This document shows, piece by piece, positions 56,260 through 63,622 of a stretch of DNA of 64,000 nt. A program made the position numbers and the translations under genes. Every line of letters starts with the position of its first letter. Position 1 is the stretch's first letter. This DNA comes from Vitreimonas flagellata. Lineage in GTDB: Bacteria > Pseudomonadota > Alphaproteobacteria > Caulobacterales > Aquidulcibacteraceae. The stretch spans positions 655,001 through 719,000 of the forward strand of contig NZ_SBJL01000001.1 in NCBI RefSeq assembly GCF_004634425.1, in the 5' to 3' direction. The notes under the pieces are model-generated. The model was not told where the DNA came from. It saw only the letters and a list, made by a program, of their open reading frames with translations, and did not search any database.

Positions 56260-58013
56260 CGTCGCCAAAGATCGGCGAAGGATTGAGGCGCCTGCATCCA
56301 GCCTGCAGGCGAAAGCAGCCCCCTGCGCGCGCAAAGATCTTGTGTAGCGCTGGGCAGCGCATCAGCCCAGCGTGAACGACATACATCCTGGCGCACGTGC
56401 GAGGACGAGGCCAGCAGCATGTCCATCTCCGCATATTCGACGAGATCGATCACGCCGTGACGGGTTTGGCCCCGCGCGCTCAGCACTACAAATCGTCCGC
56501 CGGGACTGAGTTCGATGCCTCGTCCGTCATAGCTCCACTCCTCAACAAAGGGAGCGCGCATCCACCTCTCGGCATAAAAAATCATGGGACCTTCTTCCCC
56601 AATCGCGACAACTGCGCGGTCAGACTGCGCGAGAATGCGCTCAAGGCCAGAAGCCGGGGCTGGGAAGTGCGCACGCAGACGCGCGCGATCATCATTTTCG
56701 ACGACATCAGAGAGCTGAAATGCGCCAAGAGACCGCCGCTCCGGCGGGATCGCAATGACGGCGCCGTCCATTGCCTGCACAATGAGGCCGCGCCCGTCAG
56801 CGCAATCAACCAGGACAGAATCACCATCGCGCGCGCGAAGGTCAGTCACACGGCAACCAGCGTCGATACGGCGCAGAGGGCGCAAATCGGGCCACGACAA
56901 CACTGCCATCTCGCCCTGGATATCGGCGCTGATCAGATGATTGCGCGCTCCTGGAAGCAACGTCAGCCCCACAATTGCGCTATCATGCATCGGATGTTGG
57001 GCGAGAAGAGCGCCGTCCCGGTCGAAGGCGGCAACGTTGCCGTCGGCATCGGCGGATGCAATGCGGTCGCCGCTAACGGCGACGGCAAACACTGCACATT
57101 CATTCCAGATCGTGTCGGCCTTGTCATTGCACGCGCGGGTCCAGCTGATGGGCGCCATTTCCCTCGTTTCCGAAGCAAATCGCAGCAGCGAGCCATCGCT
57201 CAGACCGATAACGGCAAAGCGCTCGTCTTCCGAGAACCCGGTCGCAGATATTTCGGCCGACGTACGCAGCAAAGCTGCTCCTCGAACAATATCACCCGCC
57301 GCCAGGTTCGCGCCATCAGGCTCAGCGCGGAGCACTGCCGCGACAGGCGAAAGCGCAGCAAACGCCTCACCCCGGCGCGCCAGATCGCTGCGACGTCCGA
57401 GTTCTGCGACGGTTGAAAGACCTGTCAGGACAAAGAAACCAACGGCAACGCCGAGCAGCACACGCTGCACGAGACTTCGCTGACGCTGGGCTTTGTCCCT
57501 GTCACGCAGAACGCCCGGGCTCACGTTGATTATACCCGCGATGAGCTTGAGCAACGCGTACCGGAATCCGTCTTTGCCGGAGCGAGCATCTGCCGCGAGC
57601 GGTTCAGGACCAAGTGCGACAGGCAAACACGCACGCGTGCGATCCTTGCCCGCCTCATCAGCCGGGACAGTTTCTGCTATGATCGAGAATATCCGTCCGC
57701 CCTGCGGCAGCGTCTTGAAGTACTCGATCTCTTTTTGCACCCATTGACTGGCGGCCGCAGCGCTGGAGCACACAACGATGAGAGCCGAAGATGCGCGAAG
57801 GCTTGCTTCAATGCCCTCGCTCAGCTGCCCGGCGGCGAGCTCTTCACGATCACGGAATACGGGATAGATCCGATTCGACTTGCCGCCCTCAGTGATCCGC
57901 ACCTGTCCAAGTGACTTCGGCACTTGGTAGACTTCGAGCGTCCGGTGGAGGCGCTTGGCGAACGCCGCGTCGATGCTCGAGTATGATATGAAAGCGGCGT
58001 AGCGGTACGGCAT
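56256..58013 (-). CDS. TIR-domain protein with membrane helix and WD40/beta-propeller-like C terminus
   Basis: A 585-residue product starting MPYRYAAFISYSSIDAAFAK. Residues 1-150 form a TIR domain (FISYSSIDAAFAKRLHRTLE, IYPVFRDREELAAGQLSEGIEASLRASSALIVVCSS), with E95 in SQWVQKEIEYFKTL at the usual catalytic Glu position of NAD-consuming TIRs. A single transmembrane segment lies at about 182-203 (VQRVLLGVAVGFFVLTGLS). Residues beyond 230 are repeats of short strands with DGNVAAFDRDG and GLTLLPGARNHLISADIQGE, like WD40 or quinoprotein propeller blades. Similar layouts occur as membrane-bound TIR signalling proteins; a defence role is possible but not proven. No known partner gene is adjacent. 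Confidence 0.8.
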   Translation of the reverse strand: MPYRYAAFISYSSIDAAFAKRLHRTLEVYQVPKSLGQVRITEGGKSNRIYPVFRDREELAAGQLSEGIEASLRASSALIVVCSSAAAASQWVQKEIEYFKTLPQGGRIFSIIAETVPADEAGKDRTRACLPVALGPEPLAADARSGKDGFRYALLKLIAGIINVSPGVLRDRDKAQRQRSLVQRVLLGVAVGFFVLTGLSTVAELGRRSDLARRGEAFAALSPVAAVLRAEPDGANLAAGDIVRGAALLRTSAEISATGFSEDERFAVIGLSDGSLLRFASETREMAPISWTRACNDKADTIWNECAVFAVAVSGDRIASADADGNVAAFDRDGALLAQHPMHDSAIVGLTLLPGARNHLISADIQGEMAVLSWPDLRPLRRIDAGCRVTDLRARDGDSVLVDCADGRGLIVQAMDGAVIAIPPERRSLGAFQLSDVVENDDRARLRAHFPAPASGLERILAQSDRAVVAIGEEGPMIFYAERWMRAPFVEEWSYDGRGIELSPGGRFVVLSARGQTRHGVIDLVEYAEMDMLLASSSHVRQDVCRSRWADALPSATQDLCARRGLLSPAGWMQAPQSFADLWRR

Positions 58014-58240
58014 GTGGCGCGGACTATACCAGCCTGACCCAAGCCTGAAAGCCGGTAAACTTCGCCCCGATCCTGTCCCCTTTAGCCTCAGCATCGCACG
58101 CGGTCGGGCGTGCGCAAGGCCAAGCCTCACGGGCGCGTTCCGCGCGCCTTGCGCCCGCCCTCTTCCCGCGTGCGCTCGACATAGGCGTCGCGGGGACGGC
58201 TCGCGGCGCGCGCCGGCGCGATCCGGCTGGACTGTCTGCC

Positions 58241-58555
58241 ATGCTCTCCTTTGCTCTTTCCGGCACGATCGGCTGCGTGCTGACGACTGCACCCGATGAA
58301 GTCACGCTTGCCATCTCGTCTCCGCTTAATCGTCCAGACCAATCACCACGCGCGGCCTGGGTGATCTGCGTCGCACGGGATCATGCTCTGCGTGCGCGTA
58401 TCCTGGAATGCTTTCGCCCGGGCGATCTTGTCCGCATCGAAGGCGAGATCGAGCAGCGCCGCCGCCAGGTTGGCGAACTTGCCTTCCATAGCGTGGGCTT
58501 TGTTGCCCAGACGATCGAGCGCCTGCCCTCTCCGCACGATGGAGAGCAATCATGA
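58241..58555 (+). CDS. SSB-like OB-fold protein, copy 1
   Basis: A 104-residue product starting MLSFALSGTIGCVLTTAPDE. The layout resembles a small single-stranded DNA-binding OB fold: an early strand, the central WVICVAR strand, and GDLVRIEGEIEQRRRQ with SVGFVAQTIERL at the end, as in SSB (GDLVRVEGxL ... IxAxxIExL). It is a paralog of 62742-63056 and overlaps the HNH gene start by 4 nt (ATGA). The SSB assignment is by pattern only. Confidence 0.6.
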   Translation: MLSFALSGTIGCVLTTAPDEVTLAISSPLNRPDQSPRAAWVICVARDHALRARILECFRPGDLVRIEGEIEQRRRQVGELAFHSVGFVAQTIERLPSPHDGEQS

Positions 58556-58855
58556 GCCGGCTTTATCTCACGGCGCGCGAGCATGCGGCGCTTCTTGAAC
58601 GCCAGGGCGGTGTGCTGCGTTGCGGATTGCGAGGAGACCGGAGACCTGATCGCGGAACATTCAACGCCGAATGCACTCAAGGCCGGCAAGCCCGATCAGC
58701 TGATGTGCGTCGCCTGTCACAAAGTGAAGACGTTGCGGGACGTGAAGGCGATCGCGAAGGCTAAGCGCCTCAACGGAGAGACGTCGAGCCAGTATGAGCG
58801 CCGGAAGAGATATGGATCGCGGCGGCGTGGGCGTGGGTTTGAGAAGCGGAAATAG
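58552..58855 (+). pseudogene. HNH-like endonuclease gene, copy 1, frameshifted near 5' end
   Basis: Starts MSRLYLTAREHAALLERQGG then loses frame; a second frame resumes VCCVADCEETGDLIAEHSTPNALK and continues through GKPDQLMCVACHKVKTLRDVKAIAKAKRLNGETSSQYERRKRYGS. Compared with copy 2, two bases are missing after CAGGGCGG (about 58609). The intact protein would be 101 residues and HNH-like: CC..C, EHSTP, LMCVACHK and the IAKAKRL tail. An ATG at 58583 in the second frame could give a 90-residue product lacking the N terminus. Confidence 0.65.
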
Positions 58856-58894
58856 ACGTCAAAAGTATCCCAATAACGGCTGTTCTCGCATGCG

Positions 58895-58931
58895 CGCCGT
58901 ATAGCAGTCGTCGACCGTCCGCTATACGGCG
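58895..58931. repeat. Perfect 11-bp inverted repeat
   Basis: CGCCGTATAGC (58895-58905) and GCTATACGGCG (58921-58931) are perfect inverses with a 15-bp spacer containing GTCGAC. It lies 40 bp after HNH copy 1. It is too symmetric to be chance in this composition; operator, recombination site or terminator stem are possible. Confidence 0.5.
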
Positions 58932-59010
58932 GAAGCGGTCGTGGTTTGCGTGACTCCGCGTCCCTCGGCCACGCACCTGGCAGTACGTCAGCTCATCGCT
59001 GCAATCGAAT

Positions 59011-59199
59011 TTGGCCGCCGGCAGCGTGGCGGCGATTTACATCGTCGACTTGGACTATCGACAGATCAAAGCCGGAGAGACTGCGCGCCCCGCTTGGCAA
59101 TTGGCGGGTCTGGCCTTCTTCGTCGGCATGCTTGTGTCCGTTGCGACCGTGCCGCTCATGCTCGGCGCTCATCTCGCGCTTGAGCAGTTCGGGTACTAG
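59011..59199 (+). CDS. Small membrane protein (uncertain)
   Basis: A 62-residue frame starting at TTG 59011 (LAAGSVAAIYIVDLDYRQIK) and containing one hydrophobic helix (LAGLAFFVGMLVSVATVPLM). GTG at 59026 is an alternative start. No ribosome binding site is clear, and no family is recognised. Confidence 0.35.
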   Translation: MAAGSVAAIYIVDLDYRQIKAGETARPAWQLAGLAFFVGMLVSVATVPLMLGAHLALEQFGY

Positions 59200-59258
59200 C
59201 TACCCCGCCTCTCCGCGGCCTTACACGCCACCGACACGGCGATGTGCTCAACGCCTAG

Positions 59259-59431
59259 CCTTCGAGCGACGCGGCGCAACCCGGCGACAGCCTGCGCGAG
59301 AAGATGGAGGCCGGCCTCGGCGAGATGACGCATTTCGCCGTCGTGTTGACGCCCACCTCGATCACCAACGCCCGGGTCGCCAAGAGATCGATGTCGGGCG
59401 GCATCACTCGGTTGGTCGCCGCGCCGAATGA
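59259..59431 (+). pseudogene. Degraded TIR-domain remnant
   Basis: After an in-frame stop at 59256-59258 the sequence reads QPGDSLREKMEAGLGEMTHF then AVVLTPTSIT, the central TIR pattern (PGDSL..K...GL....H..VVLTP.SI). The next frame then supplies QEIDVG where a TIR domain has the W-V-x-x-E-I segment, so a frameshift near 59380 separates the two. The N-terminal strand is missing. The rest of 59200-59661 shows overlapping frames on both strands but no gene I can support. Confidence 0.5.
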
Positions 59432-59661
59432 ACAGCGCAATCTGCTGTCTTGTACGGACGGGGCGCGATCGCCGCTCGTCATGCGCTCGCCTCGGATCCC
59501 TGGCGTGGTGTCCACCTCATTTGTACAGACCAGACGCTGCGCTTCGCCCGGAGCGACGGTTAGACGCCGAGCACACACCCAGGCGAGATGGAAGCGCCCG
59601 TCGCAATCGAGGGTAGCAATCTTGTCCCGCTCCGCTAAACCCCATGCTCGGGTGAAACATC

Positions 59662-62427
59662 ATGACGATCAAATTCAAAGATACCGGCACGTTCGCCGAA
59701 AACCTCGCCTTGTTTGACGAGCATCTGCGGTCACTGGACCAAGATCTGGCTTACGACTTCCTGGTCGATGTTCAGGCCCATGCGGACGGACGGCTCGACC
59801 GAGAAGCCGTCCTCGATCACCTGATGACAGCGATCAAGACCGCAGAGGCCGCAAAGGAGGCGAAGGCCGAACAGGCCGCTGCCGCCGGAGCGGAGAGCGG
59901 CGCCAGCGAAGCCGGCGCGAACGAGGTCTCGCAGACGCCGCCTTTTACCGCGCCCACCAAAGCGACCGTCGGCTGGCTCCTCGAGCAACTCGACATCGAG
60001 GGTTTTCGGGGCATCAACAATGAAAACGCACCGCTCATCCTCAAATTCAAAACGAGCGCCGTCAGTTCGATTTCCGCACCCAACGGCGTCGGAAAGAGCT
60101 CGATCTTCGACGCCCTCACCTATGCGCTGCGCAAGAGCATTCCGAAGCTCGACGATTTGCACGCCGCGGAAAAAGGCCGTGACTACTACCTGAACCGCTT
60201 TCACAGCGGCGGAGTCGGCACGGTCATCCTCAAGGTCAAGCCGACCGACGGCTCCGCGTCGATCGCCATAACGGTGAAGCTCGACGCCACGGGCAAGCGG
60301 ACAGTGAGTGCAACGAACGGCGTCGATGGTGAAGCTCTGCTGGAAGAGCTCTATCGCGAGTTCGTTTTGTTGGACGGGCAAACCTTCCAGCGGTTCATTA
60401 GTGAAACGTCGCTGAACCGCGGTCGCAATTTCGCGGGGCTGCTCGGTCTGGCGCAATACGCCGCCATGCGCCGAACACTCGACATGCTCTCAAACACGCG
60501 CGCGTTCAATAATCACTTTGACCGGACTGCGGTGGACGCGCGCAAGAAGGCCGCCAGCCGATCAATCGCAGACGTGTCCGCGCGTATCGGGGCCGACTAC
60601 GAAATCCTGATCAAGGAGCCGCTGGAGCCAGCGACCGAAAGGTCCGACGCGCAAGCACGCTGCCATAGCGCTCTCAGCGGCATCCAGGTGCTCGCCAAGC
60701 ACTGCGACGGCCAGACTTTCGCCCAGGTCGATCTCGACGCCTGCCTGAGCACCATCATCGAGGAAGAAGGCGGAGAAACGAAGAAGCGCCACGGCGAGCT
60801 GACGCAGACGATCTCGAACCTTGAAGAGGCCGAGAAGAAGGGAGCATCGGAAGCGGAAGTGGAGGAGCTGGCCGCCATCGCCGCGCGCCGCGACGCTGCG
60901 GTCGCCCTCACGGCGGGTGACTTGTTGAACGAAGTCTATCGCGCGAGTGAGAAGGTGCTTGTGCAAGCCGCCTGGCCGAGCAGCCGTTGCCCCACCTGCG
61001 ACCGGGATGACGGCTCTTCCGTGCTGGACCTCGTACATGCGAAGATCGCCGAGTATGAGAAGGTCGATGAAGAAACCACGGCCGGCGTCGCGGCGTGGAC
61101 GGCTGGCTCCTGGGCTGAAGTCTCCGCGTTGGGCAAAGCCCATCTGCCGGTGGCCGATGTTGAAGCCCTGAAACCGCTTCTCGCAAGGGGAGCCAAGGGC
61201 GAGCTGACTGCGGCGGATGCAACGACGCTCGCCACCCACCTCGCGACGATCCGCACACAAATTGCGACCTCACTCGCGGAGGCGCGCACGGCGCGCGACA
61301 CCCTGGCCGGCACCCTGCCGCCATCAATGGCCGCCGCCACCAATGCCATCAACGTCAGTCGTCGGCTCCAAACGCATTGGAGCGACGTCGCCAACCACGA
61401 AGAAGCCCATGCCCGCGAGAGCGCGATCGAAGACCGCATCGCTCGCATCAAGACCTTCGTCGATGGCGCGAACACGGCCTTCGCCGGCGCCGAGAGCGCA
61501 ATGGCGAATGAGCGCCTACAGAAGGTGCTCCCGGTTTGCCGCAATCTCTTCAAGGCGATCATGGGCCAATCCGTTGTCCCCGGGCTGGCCAAGCGAACCG
61601 GCACCGAAGAAATCGCGATCAGCCTGACGGAGTTCTGGTCGCTGAAGGATGTCTCGGCCCAGGCTTTGTTGTCTGAGAGCTTCCGAAACGGGTTCGCGGT
61701 CTCGGTCTATCTGGCGGCCGCGTCGCTCTACGGCGGCGCGCCCAAGTTCATGATCCTTGACGACGTCACCTCGAGCCTTGACGCCGGACACCAGCTCAAT
61801 CTCATCGACGTCATCCGACTGCAGTTCGCCCGCCCCGAGGTGGCAGACGGTCCACAGATCATCATTCTCAGCCATGACACCATGCTGGAGAAGCTGTTCA
61901 ACACCAACGGCAACAGCGCGGGCTGGCAGCACCAACGCCTTGAGGGGACGCCGCAGTTGGCGGTGCTCCCGCAGACGGGGGCGATCAACAAGGTGCGCGA
62001 TGGAACGAAGGACCTGCTGAACCAGGGTCGCGCGACGGACGCGGCACCCTTCATCCGGCAGTACCTCGAGTACCAACTCAGCTTCATCATCAGCAAATGT
62101 CGGATCCCGGTGCCGATCGACATTGCGTACAGCGATGAGCAGAAGATGGTCGGCAAGCTTCTAAAAGCCGTCCAGGACGCGGTGGCTTTGCACAAGAAGG
62201 CTGGCGATCTGGTTCTGGAGCCGGCGCAGGAAACGGCGCTTGACCAGCGCGTGACCAGCATCACCAGCAATTTCGTATCCCACTGGGCGACGGGAAGCAG
62301 CGGCGCCTACTCCGCCGCCGCGCTGCAGACCGTTCTGGCGGCGATCGAAACCCTGGAAGACAGCTTCCAATATGAACCGACGCCCGGCGCGGCGAAGGTT
62401 TGGTATTTTTCATTGTCGAAACGCTGA
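59662..62427 (+). CDS. Rad50/SMC-like ATPase with CPTC zinc-hook motif
   Basis: The 921-residue product has an N-terminal extension (about 100 residues, Ala/Glu-rich), then Walker A APNGVGKSSIFDALTYAL (139-150) just after IEGFRGINN, coiled-coil-prone helices (residues about 290-430 and 470-620), a CPTC zinc-hook-like motif (C443-C446) between them, the LSES signature (670-673), and Walker B FMILDDVTSSLDAG (about 696-709). This is the Rad50/SbcC/RecF-type ABC ATPase arrangement. After the ATPase head there is a further C-terminal domain of about 180 residues. Proteins of this sort act in DNA end processing and in several phage-defence systems. Which one this is cannot be told. No nuclease partner in the same operon is intact. 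Confidence 0.75.
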   Translation: MTIKFKDTGTFAENLALFDEHLRSLDQDLAYDFLVDVQAHADGRLDREAVLDHLMTAIKTAEAAKEAKAEQAAAAGAESGASEAGANEVSQTPPFTAPTKATVGWLLEQLDIEGFRGINNENAPLILKFKTSAVSSISAPNGVGKSSIFDALTYALRKSIPKLDDLHAAEKGRDYYLNRFHSGGVGTVILKVKPTDGSASIAITVKLDATGKRTVSATNGVDGEALLEELYREFVLLDGQTFQRFISETSLNRGRNFAGLLGLAQYAAMRRTLDMLSNTRAFNNHFDRTAVDARKKAASRSIADVSARIGADYEILIKEPLEPATERSDAQARCHSALSGIQVLAKHCDGQTFAQVDLDACLSTIIEEEGGETKKRHGELTQTISNLEEAEKKGASEAEVEELAAIAARRDAAVALTAGDLLNEVYRASEKVLVQAAWPSSRCPTCDRDDGSSVLDLVHAKIAEYEKVDEETTAGVAAWTAGSWAEVSALGKAHLPVADVEALKPLLARGAKGELTAADATTLATHLATIRTQIATSLAEARTARDTLAGTLPPSMAAATNAINVSRRLQTHWSDVANHEEAHARESAIEDRIARIKTFVDGANTAFAGAESAMANERLQKVLPVCRNLFKAIMGQSVVPGLAKRTGTEEIAISLTEFWSLKDVSAQALLSESFRNGFAVSVYLAAASLYGGAPKFMILDDVTSSLDAGHQLNLIDVIRLQFARPEVADGPQIIILSHDTMLEKLFNTNGNSAGWQHQRLEGTPQLAVLPQTGAINKVRDGTKDLLNQGRATDAAPFIRQYLEYQLSFIISKCRIPVPIDIAYSDEQKMVGKLLKAVQDAVALHKKAGDLVLEPAQETALDQRVTSITSNFVSHWATGSSGAYSAAALQTVLAAIETLEDSFQYEPTPGAAKVWYFSLSKR

Positions 62428-62741
62428 AGCGCCGCGCCGTCGAATGCCGCACGCCCGCCTATAACTGAGTCCGCTGCGGTCGACGGAATCGCCCACTTCC
62501 GCAAATGCCCCGAAGCGGCCCCAGCGTGCTTTGACACGATCGGTTGGCTGGGCCCGCACGCACACGCCGCGCGCCCTCCCCGCTCCTCATCTGCATCGCA
62601 CGCGGGCGGCCCCGCGCAAGGGCAAGCCCTCGGCGCTGACGCGCCCTTGCGCGCGTCCTCGATCCCGCGTGCGCCAAACGCAAGACGTCGCGGGGACGGC
62701 TCGCGGCGCGCCGCCGGCGCTTCCGGCGTCGGATCTCCTCC
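62428..62741 (+). other. 314-bp gap: second copy leader
   Basis: No gene supported. The second half (62593-62741) is the conserved leader of cassette copy 2, with the GC-rich block at 62687-62710 identical to 58187-58210. Long minus-strand frames here are shadows of this GC-rich sequence. Confidence 0.5.
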
Positions 62742-63056
62742 ATGCTTTCATTCACGCTCACCGGCACAGTCAGCTCTGTCCTGACCAATGCACCCGATGA
62801 AACGACGCTCGTCCTTGAAACACTGGTTGCACGCACTGACGCCCAACCCCGCCTGTCATGGATATTGTGCAGCGTTCGCGACGCAGATCCGCGCAAGATC
62901 GCGGCGCAACATCTTCGCCAAGGTGATCAGGTCCGGGTCGATGGCGAGATCGAGCAACATCGCCGCCAGGTCGGCGAACTTGGGTTCTTCAGCTTGGTCT
63001 TCATCGCTCGAAAGATCGAGCGATTGCCTGAACCGATCACAGGAGCCGGCCAATGA
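62742..63056 (+). CDS. SSB-like OB-fold protein, copy 2
   Basis: A 104-residue product starting MLSFTLTGTVSSVLTNAPDE. It aligns with copy 1 (58241-58555) end to end without gaps; by my hand count about 53 of 104 positions match. Conserved core: GDQVRVDGEIEQHRRQVGEL and ARKIERLPEP. Its stop overlaps the HNH gene start (ATGA), as in copy 1. Confidence 0.6.
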   Translation: MLSFTLTGTVSSVLTNAPDETTLVLETLVARTDAQPRLSWILCSVRDADPRKIAAQHLRQGDQVRVDGEIEQHRRQVGELGFFSLVFIARKIERLPEPITGAGQ

Positions 63057-63357
63057 GCCGGCTCTATCTCACGCAGCGCGAATACGATGCGTTGCTCGAG
63101 GCGCAAGGCGGCACGTGCTGCGTCGCCGAGTGCGAAGAAACGGAAGGCCTGATCGCCGAGCACTCAACGCCCAACGCTTTGCGACCTGGCAAGCCGTATC
63201 AATTGATGTGTGTGGCCTGCCACAAGTGAAAACCTTGCGCGATGTGAAGGCGATCGCCAGGGCCAAGCGGCTCAATGGCGAAACGTCAAGCCAGTATGAG
63301 CGACGAAAGAAGTTTGGTTCGCGATTGAAAGGGCGTGGCTTTGATAAGCCCGGCTAA
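63053..63357 (+). pseudogene. HNH-like endonuclease gene, copy 2, frameshifted near 3' end
   Basis: Reads MSRLYLTQREYDALLEAQGG, then CCVAECEETEGLIAEHSTPNA and LMCVACHK before a stop at 63227-63229. One base is missing in CACAAGTGA relative to CACAAAGTGA of copy 1; the downstream frame continues VKTLRDVKAIARAKRLNGET. Restored length is 101 residues. The lesion is at a different place from that in copy 1, so the two copies were damaged independently. Confidence 0.65.
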
Positions 63358-63418
63358 GTGGCTGGGGAGCGGATCAATGACGACCGGACTCCAGTGGCGG
63401 CTGGATGAGAAACGGGGG

Positions 63419-63622
63419 TCACGTCAAGATCAACAATGGATGCTCTTGCGCGATCCTCGCCTTGATCAACAATTCGCCCGCGTGCGACGCTTGAAGTACC
63501 GAAAGCTCGGACCAGTACTTATTCTCTAAACTTTTGCGGTTCGCGTGCCAGTTGGCGTGGGCCAACGCTCCTAGACCCAAGCCGCGCATATGTTCGTGCA
63601 CGTTCTCGGCTAGCAGCGACAC
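63419..63622 (-). pseudogene. Truncated conserved protein next to MT-A70 methylase
   Basis: A 67-residue frame starting GTG at 63622 (MSLLAENVHEHMRGLGLGAL), with YWSELSVLQASHAGELLIKA and RIAQEHPLLILT before the stop. The SVLQASHA...IKARIAQEHPLLI stretch is the kind of conserved start seen in longer proteins, so the gene looks cut off at its 3' end, close to cassette copy 2. The start overlaps the stop of the upstream methyltransferase gene by one base (TAGTG). I do not know its family. Confidence 0.5.

Larger units (their letters stand above)
58091..58855 (+). repeat. Diverged cassette copy 1 (leader + SSB-like + HNH)
   Basis: This interval matches 62593-63357 in the same order and spacing (offset 4502 at the outer leader block and at the 3' end, 4501 at the SSB start): leader, SSB-like gene, HNH gene. 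Shared landmarks are GCATCGCACGCGG at the outer edge and a 24-bp GC-rich block (58187-58210) identical to 62687-62710. Protein divergence (about half identical in the SSB-like product) shows the duplication is old. Confidence 0.8.
62593..63357 (+). repeat. Diverged cassette copy 2 (leader + SSB-like + HNH)
   Basis: Direct-oriented counterpart of 58091-58855; outer landmark GCATCGCACGCGG at 62593-62605, GC-rich block at 62687-62710. The two copies bracket 58856-62592, including the Rad50-like ATPase, the small membrane frame and the TIR remnant. Confidence 0.8.

Noticed and set aside
58024-58342. Minus-strand frames with Arg-rich products over the cassette leader (also 62459-62896)
   Set aside because: They resemble each other only because the leader DNA is shared; they are Arg/Ala-rich and have no start context. 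The conservation is better explained as non-coding.
59255-59578. 107-residue minus-strand frame
   Set aside because: Poor codon use and antisense to the TIR-like pattern on the plus strand.
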